Positions 34,802 to 44,074 of a stretch of 64,000 nt of DNA are shown piece by piece. A model generated the notes under the pieces. That model was not told where the DNA came from. It ran no database searches and saw only the letters and a list, made by a program, of their open reading frames with translations. The stretch is from Brachybacterium sp. EE-P12 (GTDB lineage: Bacteria > Actinomycetota > Actinomycetes > Actinomycetales > Dermabacteraceae): the NCBI RefSeq assembly GCF_003711805.1, contig NZ_QXCP01000004.1, positions 62,001 through 126,000 on the forward strand, given 5' to 3'. Within the stretch, counting starts at the first letter, position 1, and each line of letters starts with the position of its first letter. A program made the position numbers and the translations under genes.

Positions 34802-36463
34802 ATGCCCGCTGCGCCCCGTCCTACCCGCCGCACCGCCCTCGCCCTCGGCCTCGCGGTCCCGGCCGCCGTGACGATGGCCGCCTGCGGCGGCAGCGGCAGC
34901 GGATCCGGTGAGGCCGGCGGCGAGCCCCAGCAGGGCGGCACCCTGACCTACCTCGAGCCGCAGACCTGGTCGACGCTGTACCCGCCGGCGGGCGGCTTCT
35001 ACCCCAACGGCGGTGTGATCAACAACCTCACCGACCGGCTGCTGCACCAGAACCCCGAGAGCCTCGAGCTGGAGCCGTGGATCGCCGCCGCCCTGCCTGA
35101 GGTGAACGAGGACGCGACCGAGTACACCTTCACCCTGCGCGAGGACGCCACCTATTCCGACGGCACCCCGATCGACGCCGAGAACGTGGTGAAGAACTTC
35201 GATCTGTACGGCAGGGGCGATGCCGAGCGGGCGCTGACCGTCTCCGAGGCGATCAACAACTACGACCGCGGCGAGGTCGTCGACGCGACCACGGTGAGGT
35301 TCCATTTCACCGCACCCGCGCCCGGCTTCGCCCAGGCCGTGTCCACGATCAACTCCGGGCTGCTGTCGAACGCCACCCTGGACCGCAGCGGCGAGGAGTT
35401 CGGGCCCGGCAATGCGAGGGACATCATCGGCTCCGGTCCCTTCGTGATCGTCGAGGAGGAGATCGGCACCCGTCTGAGGCTCGCCGCCCGTGAGGACTAC
35501 GCCTGGGCGCCCGCCTCCCTCCAGCACGAGGGCCGCGCGCACCTGGACGAGATCGACATCGTCGTCGCGGCGGAGGACAGCGTCCGCGTGGGGACGGTGA
35601 CCTCCCAGCAGGCCCACATCGCCCGTCAGATCGAGGCGCCCGACGAGGCCCAGTTCGAGGCCGAGGGCCTCGCCCTGCACGCCGCCTCCACCAACGGCGT
35701 GAACAACAGCCTCAGCTTCCGCTTCCGCGATCCGGCGCTCGAGGACGTCCGCACCCGCCAGGCGCTGATCGCCGCGATCGACCGCCAGGCGATCGTGGAC
35801 GCCCTGTTCTCGGACAGCTACCCGCTGGCCACCGGCATCCTCGCGACCACGGCGCTCGGCTACGTCGACACCTCCGAGAACTACGTCCACGACCTCGAGC
35901 AGGCGGCCTCGCTGCTGGACGAAGCCGGCTGGGAGGCGGGCCCCGACGGCGCCCGCAGCAAGGACGGCGAGGCGCTGACGCTCACCTTCAACGAGGCGCT
36001 GCCCCAGCCGCGGTCCCGCGAGGTGGTCACCCTGATCCAGGAGCAGCTGGCCGAGCTCGGCATCGCCGTGGAGCTGCTGCCCGGCGACCAGGCCGCCCAG
36101 GACGCCGCCCGGACCGAGCCCGGCACCCTGCAGGTGTACCACTCGATGGTGGGCCGCGCGGACCACGACGTGCTGAAGTCCCAGCTCTCCTCCGACAACC
36201 GCAACGCGCTGCTGAACGGTCACCCCGACGGCAGCGTCGGCGACGAGGAGCTCGACGAGCTGCTGGCGCAGATCGCCTCGACGCCCGAGGAGGAGGGCCG
36301 TGCGGAGGCATCCGCCGCCGCGCAGGCCCACGTCGCCGAGCAGGCCTACGTGCTGCCGCTGTTCGAGGAGCCGCAGGTGTTCGGGTACGTCGAGACGGTG
36401 CAGGGCTTCGCCACCGAGTCGGTGGGCCGCCCCACCTTCTACGACACCTGGCTCACGAGCTGA
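34802..36463 (+). CDS. ABC transporter substrate-binding lipoprotein, family 5
   Basis: 553 residues, start preceded by GAGGAG. A TRRTALALG Tat-like motif, hydrophobic stretch and lipobox MAAC put the lipidated cysteine near residue 28. The SBP_bac_5 core carries YTFTLREDATYSDGTPIDAENVVKNFD (about residues 110-136). The NNLTDRLLHQNPESLELEPWIA segment and the partner luciferase-like gene recall the KPN_01854-type binding proteins found with flavin monooxygenases; this subfamily call is tentative. First gene of a five-gene transporter/monooxygenase operon. Confidence 0.9.
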   Translation: MPAAPRPTRRTALALGLAVPAAVTMAACGGSGSGSGEAGGEPQQGGTLTYLEPQTWSTLYPPAGGFYPNGGVINNLTDRLLHQNPESLELEPWIAAALPEVNEDATEYTFTLREDATYSDGTPIDAENVVKNFDLYGRGDAERALTVSEAINNYDRGEVVDATTVRFHFTAPAPGFAQAVSTINSGLLSNATLDRSGEEFGPGNARDIIGSGPFVIVEEEIGTRLRLAAREDYAWAPASLQHEGRAHLDEIDIVVAAEDSVRVGTVTSQQAHIARQIEAPDEAQFEAEGLALHAASTNGVNNSLSFRFRDPALEDVRTRQALIAAIDRQAIVDALFSDSYPLATGILATTALGYVDTSENYVHDLEQAASLLDEAGWEAGPDGARSKDGEALTLTFNEALPQPRSREVVTLIQEQLAELGIAVELLPGDQAAQDAARTEPGTLQVYHSMVGRADHDVLKSQLSSDNRNALLNGHPDGSVGDEELDELLAQIASTPEEEGRAEASAAAQAHVAEQAYVLPLFEEPQVFGYVETVQGFATESVGRPTFYDTWLTS

Positions 36464-36473
36464 GGGACCTCCC

Positions 36474-37514
36474 ATGCGCTACCTCCTGCGCCGGATCGGC
36501 GGCGCGCTGCTGGTGCTGGTGCTCGCCTTCACCGCGGCCTACGTGCTGCTCGCGGCCCTGCCCGGCGACGCGGTCCTCGCCCGCTACGGCAACCCCGACC
36601 TGGGCCTGACCGCCGATCAGCTGGCCGAGATCCGTGCCGCCTACGGCGCGGACCGTTCCGCGATCGTGCAGTACCTCGATACCGCCGTCTCCTTCCTGCG
36701 CGGCGACCTGGGCTACTCCGTCCAGAGCGGTGCGGCGGTCTCCGCCCTGCTCGCCGAGGCGCTGCCCTCCACGCTGACCCTCGCCGCGCTGGGGCTGCTG
36801 GTCGCCCTCGTGCTCGCGGTCCTCATCGCGTTCACCGCCACCCACGGCAGCCTGCGCGGCGGCCGGCCGACCGCCTGGCTGCGCTCCGCGCTGCGCGGGC
36901 TTCCGCCGCTGATGGTCTCCCTGCCGGTGTTCTGGATCGGGATCATGCTGATCCAGGTGTTCTCCTTCCAGCTGGGACTGGTCCCGGTGCTGAACGCCGG
37001 CCCCGTGCAGTCCCTCATCCTGCCGGTCGCGACGCTCGCGATCCCCATCGCGGCCCCGCTCGCTCAGGTGCTGATCCGCTCGATCGACGAGGTCTCCGCC
37101 CAGCCGTTCGTGGCCGTGGCCCGTTCCCGCGGCGCCTCCGCCTGGTGGCTGCTGTGGCGCACGGTGGCCCGCAACGCCCTGCTACCCGCCCTGACCATGG
37201 CCGGGCTGCTCTTCGGCGAGCTCGTCGGCGGCGCGGTCGTCACCGAGGCGGTGTTCGGGCGGATGGGCGTCGGCCAGCTCACCGCACAGGCGGTCGCGGC
37301 CCGCGACACCCCCGTGCTGATGGCCGTGGTGGTGCTGTCGACCGTCGTGTTCGTGCTGGTGAACCTGATCGTGGACCTCCTCTACCCGGTCCTGGACGCC
37401 CGGCTGCGCCGCACCGACGCCACCGGCCCGGCCCGCACCGGAGCCACGTCGTCCGCCCCCGTCGCCCCGGCATCCCCCGAGCCCGCCGAGCGCAGCGAGG
37501 TGACCGCGCGATGA
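36474..37514 (+). CDS. ABC transporter permease, DppB type
   Basis: 346 residues, six membrane spans. The EAA loop SAQPFVAVARSRGASAWWLLWRTVARNALLPA (about residues 207-238) and the VVTEAVFGRMGVGQL segment are typical. A Pro/Ala/Thr-rich cytoplasmic tail of about 35 residues ends the protein. It starts 10 nt after the binding-protein stop and overlaps the next gene by 4 nt. Confidence 0.92.
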   Translation: MRYLLRRIGGALLVLVLAFTAAYVLLAALPGDAVLARYGNPDLGLTADQLAEIRAAYGADRSAIVQYLDTAVSFLRGDLGYSVQSGAAVSALLAEALPSTLTLAALGLLVALVLAVLIAFTATHGSLRGGRPTAWLRSALRGLPPLMVSLPVFWIGIMLIQVFSFQLGLVPVLNAGPVQSLILPVATLAIPIAAPLAQVLIRSIDEVSAQPFVAVARSRGASAWWLLWRTVARNALLPALTMAGLLFGELVGGAVVTEAVFGRMGVGQLTAQAVAARDTPVLMAVVVLSTVVFVLVNLIVDLLYPVLDARLRRTDATGPARTGATSSAPVAPASPEPAERSEVTAR

Positions 37515-38386
37515 GCCTGCAGACCCTCACCCGTGACCAGGCCTCCGAGCCGGGGACCGCACGCTCTTCGGCCCCCCGCGCCCGGCGCCGGCCGGCGCTG
37601 CGCCCCACCGCGGTGCTGGCCTGCCTGGTGCTGCTGGTCGCCCTCGCCTGGGCCCTGGCGCCGGCGCTGTTCACCTCCTACGGCCCCACCTCCTCCGTCG
37701 GCGCCTCGCTGCAGGCGCCCAGCGCCGAGCACTGGTTCGGCACCGACGCGACCGGACGAGACGTGTTCTCCCGCGTCGTGCACGGTGCCTCGCACTCGAT
37801 CACCGCTGCGCTGGTCGCCGTGGCCGTCGGCCTCGTGGTCGGCACCACCCTCGGCGTCATCGCCGGCAGCGTGGGCGGGCTGGTCGAGGACGCGCTGATG
37901 CGGCTGGTGGACGTGCTGCTGGCCATCCCCGGCCTGCTGCTGTCGCTGTCGGTGGTGATCCTGCTCGGCTTCGGGACCACCAACGCGGCGATCGCCGTGG
38001 GCGTCACCTCCATCGCGACCTTCGCGCGGCTGTCCCGCTCCCGGGTGCTCGAGGTGCGTCGCAGCGAGTACGTCGAGGCGGCCTTCGGCTCCGGCGGCAC
38101 GCTCCCGACGATCCTGTGGCGTCACATCCTGCCCAACTCCGCCGCCCCCGTGATCGCGCTGGCCGCTCTGCAGCTGGGCTCCGCGATCCTGCAGATCTCC
38201 ACCCTCGGCTTCCTCGGCTACGGCGCCCCGCCGCCCACCCCCGAATGGGGGCTGCTGATCGCCGAGGGCCGCGACTACGTCGCCACCGCCTGGTGGCTCA
38301 CCCTGCTGCCCGGACTCGTCGTCGCCGCGGTGGTGCTGTCCACCAACCGGCTCAGCGACGCCATCGGAAAGGCGGAGCGCCCATGA
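37511..38386 (+). CDS. ABC transporter permease, DppC type
   Basis: 291 residues with the OppC N-terminal span after a polar head (residues 1-35), then the conserved HWFGTDATGRDVFSRVVHGA (about residues 75-95) that marks DppC/OppC proteins. The EAA loop is at YVEAAFGSGGTLPTILWRHILPN. Overlaps both neighbours by 4 nt. Unlike the first transporter in this window, this permease is not fused to an ATPase. Confidence 0.92.
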   Translation: MSLQTLTRDQASEPGTARSSAPRARRRPALRPTAVLACLVLLVALAWALAPALFTSYGPTSSVGASLQAPSAEHWFGTDATGRDVFSRVVHGASHSITAALVAVAVGLVVGTTLGVIAGSVGGLVEDALMRLVDVLLAIPGLLLSLSVVILLGFGTTNAAIAVGVTSIATFARLSRSRVLEVRRSEYVEAAFGSGGTLPTILWRHILPNSAAPVIALAALQLGSAILQISTLGFLGYGAPPPTPEWGLLIAEGRDYVATAWWLTLLPGLVVAAVVLSTNRLSDAIGKAERP

Positions 38387-40074
38387 GCCCTGCACATCAT
38401 CACGCGCCCACCGCACCGCTGCTCGAGGTCGCCGGTCTCCGCGTCGCCTACCGCACCCGCCGCGGCCACGTCGAGGCGGTGCGCGGCGTCGACCTCGCCG
38501 TGGCCCGCGGCGGCGTCACCGCTGTGGTGGGGGAGTCCGGCTCCGGCAAGTCCTCCGCCGCGCAGGCCGTGATCGGGCTGCTGGCGGACAACGGCGCCGT
38601 CACCGGCGGCACCATCGCCCTCACCGGCACCGACGGGCGGCGCCAGGAGCTGGTGGGCCTGCCCGAGCGGGACTGGCGGCAGCTGCGCGGCACCCGCATC
38701 GGCCTGATCCCCCAGGACCCGACCAGCTCCCTGGACCCGGTGCGGACCATCGGTGCCTCGGTCGCCGACCCGTTGCGCATCCACGGCTGGCGCGACCGGG
38801 ACCGGATCGACGCCCGGGTGCTCGAGCTGCTCGAGCGGGTGGGGCTCGACGACCCCGCCGCCCGTGCCCGCCAGTATCCCCACGAGCTCTCCGGCGGCAT
38901 GCGCCAGCGGGTCCTGATCGCGGCGGCGCTCGCCCTGGAGCCGGAGCTGCTGATCGCCGACGAGCCCACCAGCGCCCTGGACGTCACCGTGCAGGCCACC
39001 GTGCTGGATCTCATCGACGAGCTGCGGGAGGCCACCGGGGCAGGGGTCCTGCTGATCACCCACGACCTCGCCGTCGCCGCAGACCGTGCCGACACCCTGG
39101 TGGTCATGCGCGCGGGACGCGTCGAGGAGTCCGGTCCCACCGGGCAGGTGCTCGCCGCGCCGTCGGCCGACTACACCCGCACCCTGCTCGCCGACGCGCC
39201 CTCGCTGCGACGCGTCGTCGAGCGCGCCCCTCGCCTCTCCTCGACCGACGAGACGCCGCTGGTGACGGTGCACGGACTGCGCCAGGAGTTCGCCGGCCGC
39301 GGCGGCCGGACGCCCTTCGTCGCGGTCGAGGACCTCTCCTTCGAGATCCCGCGCGGCACCACCCACGCCCTGGTGGGGGAGTCCGGCTCCGGCAAGACCA
39401 CCACCGGCCGGGCGATCGCCGGGTTCCGCGTGCCCACCGCGGGCAGCATCCTCGTGGACGGCACCGAGGTCACCCAGCTCGGCGGGAAGCGGCTGCGGGA
39501 GTTCCGCTCCACCGTGCAGCTGGTCCACCAGAACCCCTTCGGCTCGCTGGACCCCCGCCAGAGCATCGCCCAGATCCTCGAGGAGCCGCTGCGCAACACC
39601 CGCCGCGGCAGCCGTGCCGAGCGGCGCAGCGCCGCCCTGCACCACCTCGAGCTGGTCTCCCTGCCACCCGAGGTCGCCTCCCGGCGCCCCCGCGAGCTCT
39701 CCGGCGGGCAGCGTCAGCGGGTCGCGATCGCCCGTGCGCTGATCCTCCAGCCGGACGTGGTGGTGCTCGACGAGGCGGTCTCCGCCCTCGACGTCACCGT
39801 GCAGGCGCAGATCCTGCGGCTGCTGGCCTCTCTGCAGGACGAGCTGGGACTGACCTACGTGTTCATCTCCCACGACCTCGCCGTGGTGCGACAGGTCGCC
39901 GACACCGTCTCGGTGCTGCGCCGCGGGGTGCAGGTCGAGAGCGGGGCGGTGGAGCGCGTGCTCGAGGACCCCCGCCACGACTACACCCGGCAGCTGCTCG
40001 CCGCCATCCCCGGCAGCGGCGGAACCCGACCCGGCGACCCCGGCATCGACCACGAGGAGCTCACCGCATCATGA
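38383..40074 (+). CDS. Tandem ABC ATPase (DppD-DppF fusion)
   Basis: 563 residues with two complete nucleotide-binding domains. Domain 1 (about 8-270): Walker A GESGSGKSS, signature LSGGMRQR, Walker B LLIADEP. Domain 2 (about 285-545): GESGSGKTT, LSGGQRQR, VVLDEAVSALD, VSISHDLAVV-type H-loop (FISHDLAVV). Each has the Q-loop of peptide transporters (IPQDPTSSLDP; VHQNPFGSLDP). One polypeptide supplies both ATPases for the two permeases upstream. Confidence 0.93.
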   Translation: MSPAHHHAPTAPLLEVAGLRVAYRTRRGHVEAVRGVDLAVARGGVTAVVGESGSGKSSAAQAVIGLLADNGAVTGGTIALTGTDGRRQELVGLPERDWRQLRGTRIGLIPQDPTSSLDPVRTIGASVADPLRIHGWRDRDRIDARVLELLERVGLDDPAARARQYPHELSGGMRQRVLIAAALALEPELLIADEPTSALDVTVQATVLDLIDELREATGAGVLLITHDLAVAADRADTLVVMRAGRVEESGPTGQVLAAPSADYTRTLLADAPSLRRVVERAPRLSSTDETPLVTVHGLRQEFAGRGGRTPFVAVEDLSFEIPRGTTHALVGESGSGKTTTGRAIAGFRVPTAGSILVDGTEVTQLGGKRLREFRSTVQLVHQNPFGSLDPRQSIAQILEEPLRNTRRGSRAERRSAALHHLELVSLPPEVASRRPRELSGGQRQRVAIARALILQPDVVVLDEAVSALDVTVQAQILRLLASLQDELGLTYVFISHDLAVVRQVADTVSVLRRGVQVESGAVERVLEDPRHDYTRQLLAAIPGSGGTRPGDPGIDHEELTAS

Positions 40075-41189
40075 CCCGACCCCGCCTCGGACTGTTCACC
40101 CGCCTGCTCGAGAACGCCCCGGCCGCGGACCGCTACCGCTTCGCGCTCGAGCAGATCAGCCACGCCGAGCAGCTCGGCTTCGCCTCCGCCTGGGTCGCCC
40201 AGCACCACTTCGGAGAGACCGAGGGAGGGCTCCCCTCGCCCTTCGTGCTGCTGGCCGCCGCCGCGCAGCGCACGCAGCGGATCGCGCTCGCCACGGGCGT
40301 GGTCACGCTCCCGCTCGACGACCCGCTGCGCGCGGCCGAGGACGCCTCGGTGCTGGACGCCCTCAGCGAGGGCCGGGTCCAGCTCGGCATCGCCGCCGGC
40401 GGCACCCCCTCCTCGTTCCCCGCCTTCGGCCGCGACCCCGCAGAGCGCCGGGAACTGTTCGCCGAGCACCTCGAGGTGCTGCGCGATGCGCTCGCCGGGC
40501 GCGGGGTGCGCGGCACCGACTCGCGCATCTACCCGCCCGCGGGCGACCTCGGGCAGCGGATCTGGCAGGCCACCTTCTCCGTCGGCGGCGGCACCCGTGC
40601 CGGGGCCGACGGGGACGGGCTGCTGCTCTCCCGCACCCAGCCCCGCCCCGAGGGGGAGCATGCCCGGCCGCTGCACGAGCTGCAGCTGCCCATCATCGAC
40701 GCGTACCTCGAGGCCCTGCCCGAGGGCACCGCCCCGCGCATCCTCGCCTCCCGCACCGCGCTGGTCGTGGACCCCGAGCACCGCACCCTCGCCCTCGAAC
40801 GCGCCGAGCCGGGCCTGCGCTCCCTCGCCGCCCTCCAGCCCGGGTTCGACGCCGAGCGGGCGAGCCTCCAGGAGCTGATCGAGGTGACCGACACCCACGT
40901 GGGCACCGTCGAGGAGGTCGCCGCATCCCTCCAGGCCGACGCCGCGCTGCCGCGCGTGACCGACGTGTCCTTCCAGGTGCACTCGATCGATGCCGGCCAC
41001 GAGCTCACCCTGCGCAGCCTCGAGCTGCTGGCGCAGGAGGTCGCACCCCGCGTCGGCCTCGACACCGGTGCCGAGGCCGCCTCCGCGCTGCGCAGCGCGC
41101 ATCGCAGCCCCGACACCGGGACCACGCCCCCTACGGCGCCACGTTGTGGTTCCGGCGGAACAGGTTCTGCGGGTCGTAGCGCTGCTTGA
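40071..41189 (+). CDS. Luciferase-like (LLM) flavin-dependent monooxygenase
   Basis: 372 residues. TIM-barrel flavin monooxygenase features: LGFASAWVAQHHFGE, then RIALATGVVTLPLDDPLRAAEDASVLDALSEGRVQLGI. It overlaps the transporter ATPase by 4 nt, so it belongs to the operon. The pairing of a family-5 transporter with this enzyme recalls the KPN_01858-type LLM proteins; substrate would be whatever the transporter imports. The last 20 residues overlap the convergent oxidoreductase gene by 59 nt and read as a Gly/Thr/Ser tail, probably a recent extension by stop-codon loss. Confidence 0.88.
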   Translation: MTRPRLGLFTRLLENAPAADRYRFALEQISHAEQLGFASAWVAQHHFGETEGGLPSPFVLLAAAAQRTQRIALATGVVTLPLDDPLRAAEDASVLDALSEGRVQLGIAAGGTPSSFPAFGRDPAERRELFAEHLEVLRDALAGRGVRGTDSRIYPPAGDLGQRIWQATFSVGGGTRAGADGDGLLLSRTQPRPEGEHARPLHELQLPIIDAYLEALPEGTAPRILASRTALVVDPEHRTLALERAEPGLRSLAALQPGFDAERASLQELIEVTDTHVGTVEEVAASLQADAALPRVTDVSFQVHSIDAGHELTLRSLELLAQEVAPRVGLDTGAEAASALRSAHRSPDTGTTPPTAPRCGSGGTGSAGRSAA

Positions 41190-42543
41190 TCCGCTGCAGG
41201 CGTCGGTAGGCGTCCTCCCCGTACGCCTCGCGGGTCGTCTCGGGCAGCGGCCGGGTCCGTTCGATGGAGCGGAAGTTGACGTACTCGCCGCCCTCGCGCA
41301 GCTGGGCCAGCGCCATCCCGGCCCTGCGACCGAAGGTGAGCAGGCGCTCGTCGTCCCCGGGGTCCTGCCAGGCGAGATGGAGCGCGACCATGAGCCGCCC
41401 GCCGCGGTGCGGGAAGGCGGTCGCGTCGTCGGGGACGCGGGCGAAGGCCCCGCCCAGCAGGTGCAGGTCCAGGCTCGCGCCCCGGCCGGGCAGCGCCTCG
41501 GCGACGTCCGTCAGCGCGTCGAGGACCTCCTCGTCCAGGCGCCGGAAGGAGGCGTTGCGCCACAGTCCCCGCGCCCCCTCGGGCAGCATCTCGCTGCGCG
41601 CGCCCTGCCAGGACTCCCAGCTCACCGGGCCGATCATCGTGTGCGTGGGCGGAGCCGCACGGTGCAGCCGCTGCACGTGCGCCTCCCCGGCGGCATGGTC
41701 CTCGCCGATCCAGACGCACTGGATCGTGAGCACCGGGTCGTCCCCGAGGCCCGCGTCCACGGGCGGGACCGCGACCGTGACCACGGCGGCGAGCTCGTCG
41801 GGCAGATCGCGGCTCCAGCGCTCGAAGGCGCCGAGCGCACGCCGCCACTGCGACCGCTCGTAGTGCAGGCTCGCCCCGAGCACGGCGGCGGGCATCGGCA
41901 CCGCCCGGTAGGTCAGGGACGTGACGATCCCGAAGTTCCCGCCCCCGCCGCGCAGCCCCCAGAACAGGTCGGGGTGGGAGCGCGCGCTCGCGGTGAGCCG
42001 GCGACCGTCGGCCGTGACCACCTCGGCCCGCACCAGGCGGTCCAGGCTCAGCCCGGCCGCGCGCACGAGCCAGCCCACCCCGCCGCCGAGGGTCATCCCT
42101 GCCACGCCGGGGGAGGGGACGGTCCCCAGCGGCACCGCGAGGCCGTGCGGGGCGGTCGCCGCATCGACGTCGCCCACCCGCGCCCCGGGCGCGGCGGTGA
42201 CGAGATGATGTTCCGCATCGACGGTGACCTCGCGCAGCGCCCCCAGATCGAGCACGATCCCGTCGTCGATCGTGCCGAGACCGGCGACGGAGTGGCCACC
42301 GCCGCGCACCGCGAGCGGAAGGCGCGTGCTGCGCGCGGTCTCGAGCACGAGGGGGACGTCGGCGAGCTCTCCGGCCTCGACGATCGCGTAGGGGACGCAG
42401 TCGATCATCCCGTTCCACACCGCTCGCGCCTCGTCGAAGTCGGCGTCGCCCGGTTCGAGGAACCGCCCTGCGATCCTCGACCGCAGCCGTTCCAACGCCG
42501 CACGGGACTCCGGGATCGGGTCCGTGCCCGTCGTCCATGCCAT
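41131..42543 (-). CDS. FAD-linked oxidoreductase, berberine-bridge-enzyme type
   Basis: 470 residues from an ATG at 42543 with GGAGG upstream. The FAD-binding PCMH domain occupies residues 35-210; LAVRGGGHSVAGLG carries the histidine that usually bonds FAD. The second, cysteine bond of bicovalent members is not evident (GGGVGWLVRAAGLSLD). The BBE C-terminal motif YDPQNLFRRNHNV is intact. Such enzymes oxidise alcohols, sugars or secondary metabolites. It appears monocistronic. Confidence 0.9.
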   Translation of the reverse strand: MAWTTGTDPIPESRAALERLRSRIAGRFLEPGDADFDEARAVWNGMIDCVPYAIVEAGELADVPLVLETARSTRLPLAVRGGGHSVAGLGTIDDGIVLDLGALREVTVDAEHHLVTAAPGARVGDVDAATAPHGLAVPLGTVPSPGVAGMTLGGGVGWLVRAAGLSLDRLVRAEVVTADGRRLTASARSHPDLFWGLRGGGGNFGIVTSLTYRAVPMPAAVLGASLHYERSQWRRALGAFERWSRDLPDELAAVVTVAVPPVDAGLGDDPVLTIQCVWIGEDHAAGEAHVQRLHRAAPPTHTMIGPVSWESWQGARSEMLPEGARGLWRNASFRRLDEEVLDALTDVAEALPGRGASLDLHLLGGAFARVPDDATAFPHRGGRLMVALHLAWQDPGDDERLLTFGRRAGMALAQLREGGEYVNFRSIERTRPLPETTREAYGEDAYRRLQRIKQRYDPQNLFRRNHNVAP

Positions 42544-42658
42544 GACCGGTCGACCTCCCTGGACTGCGCCTGACCTGCGGCAGGAGCGCCGCCGCCGGCA
42601 GACGGTTCTGGAGCCGACGGTACTGCGCGCATCGGGGCGGGGCAATGGCGGGCCGGGG

Positions 42659-44074
42659 TCAGCCCCCGGCGACGGAGAGCCCGAACTGGGCCAGCAGCGC
42701 GGAGCCGACGTAGGTGCCGATGAACACGAACACCGCTGTGATCGCGACCTTCCACGAGGTCTTCGACAGGTCCACGAGCCGGTCCGCGACGCTCACCCCG
42801 GCGAAGGCCAGGATCGGGGTGGTCAGCGACAGGAAGTCGACCGCCCCGATCGCGTCGACGAACCCGTCCCAGGCGAGGCAGCCGGCGAGGGAGACCAGCG
42901 AGACCCAGCCGAGCACCGGGAAGTCCCGCACCACGGGCAGGCGCGAGAGCGTCATCAGGTCGCCGATCACGAGGCCGAGCAGGGAGAACAGCCACAGCGT
43001 CGCGATCCCGCCGAGCGTCAGCGCGGTGATCGGCGTCGACTCGGGATTCACCCACAGCTTCATCTGCTGGGTGAACAGCACCAGCGCGACCGAGAGCAGC
43101 AGCACCGCCATGAACGTCCCGTAGCGGGCGGGGGCGAACAGGGTGCGGGCCGTCGGAGCGGTCTTCGCCTCCGCGGCGGCGCCCGCGCCGAGCACCGGGG
43201 CCGGGCCGCGGGCGGGGAGGCGGTCCCTGCCCCGCATCATCAGGTTGTACATCGCGCGCTGCAGCGGCACGGCGAGGAACACCATCGTGTAGGTGCCGAT
43301 GAAGCTGGTCAGCAGCTGGCTCGCCGCGGCATAGGAGACGATCGTGTCCTGCAGGTCGGGGGACTGGGCGGCGAGGGTCGAGGAGGCCGCGGTCATCATC
43401 GAGGCCGAGCCCATGCCGGAGGCGATCGCGAGCGCCCGCACGTCCAGCCCGGTCCCCAGCAGCACGGGGGCGAAGAAGGAGAAGAACAGCGCCCCGAACA
43501 GGGTTCCCATGAGGTACATCGACAGCACGCCGCGGCCCGGGTCGGAGTTCAGGGTGTACTTCTCGGAGATGTAGGCGAGCTCGCCCTCGCGGCCCAGCCC
43601 GAGGGTGGAGCCGATCGCGTGCCGGCGCAGCCCCAGCAGCAGCGCGACCGGCAGTCCCAGCACGACGGTGCCGAGGTTGCCGAGCTCCTGCAGCAGGAAC
43701 ACCCAGCCGATGGAGAGGATCTCCTTCAGGCGCGGGGCGACGTCGGCGCCGTAGCGGGCCATGAGCGGCAGCATGATCACGATGAGGAACGCGCCGGAGA
43801 AGCCGATGGTCCGCGGGGAGTAGACGCGGCGCAGGATCCCCTTCCGCCAGGCGGGGATGCCGAGCACCATCGTGAGCACCACCGCGAACACCAGCGGCAG
43901 CACCGTGATGGTGATCGAGCCGGTCAGCGGCACGGACCGCACGCCGATGCTCTCGGCGACCACGATGGTGGCCGCGACGAGCGCGATCAGCAGCGTCATG
44001 TCCAGCACGACGCCGCGGCGGGAGCCGGGCGCGGCGGCGTCGGTCGTGGTCGCGACGGGGGTGGGGCTGGTCAT
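42659..44074 (-). CDS. DUF3100 family membrane protein
   Basis: 471 residues with about ten to eleven membrane spans and a cytoplasmic Ala/Pro-rich loop around residues 285-310. The conserved PRTIGFSGAFLIVIMLPLMARYGADVAP and GMGSASMMTAASSTLA segments fit DUF3100 membrane proteins. It overlaps the preceding M20 amidohydrolase gene by one base in its ATG (tail-to-head), so the two are co-translated. A transport role for the amidohydrolase substrate or product is the obvious inference. Confidence 0.85.
   Translation of the reverse strand: MTSPTPVATTTDAAAPGSRRGVVLDMTLLIALVAATIVVAESIGVRSVPLTGSITITVLPLVFAVVLTMVLGIPAWRKGILRRVYSPRTIGFSGAFLIVIMLPLMARYGADVAPRLKEILSIGWVFLLQELGNLGTVVLGLPVALLLGLRRHAIGSTLGLGREGELAYISEKYTLNSDPGRGVLSMYLMGTLFGALFFSFFAPVLLGTGLDVRALAIASGMGSASMMTAASSTLAAQSPDLQDTIVSYAAASQLLTSFIGTYTMVFLAVPLQRAMYNLMMRGRDRLPARGPAPVLGAGAAAEAKTAPTARTLFAPARYGTFMAVLLLSVALVLFTQQMKLWVNPESTPITALTLGGIATLWLFSLLGLVIGDLMTLSRLPVVRDFPVLGWVSLVSLAGCLAWDGFVDAIGAVDFLSLTTPILAFAGVSVADRLVDLSKTSWKVAITAVFVFIGTYVGSALLAQFGLSVAGG

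Noticed and set aside
41131-41189. Possible frameshift at the end of the luciferase-like gene
   Set aside because: The frame is open and the overlap with the convergent gene explains the odd tail without invoking an error.
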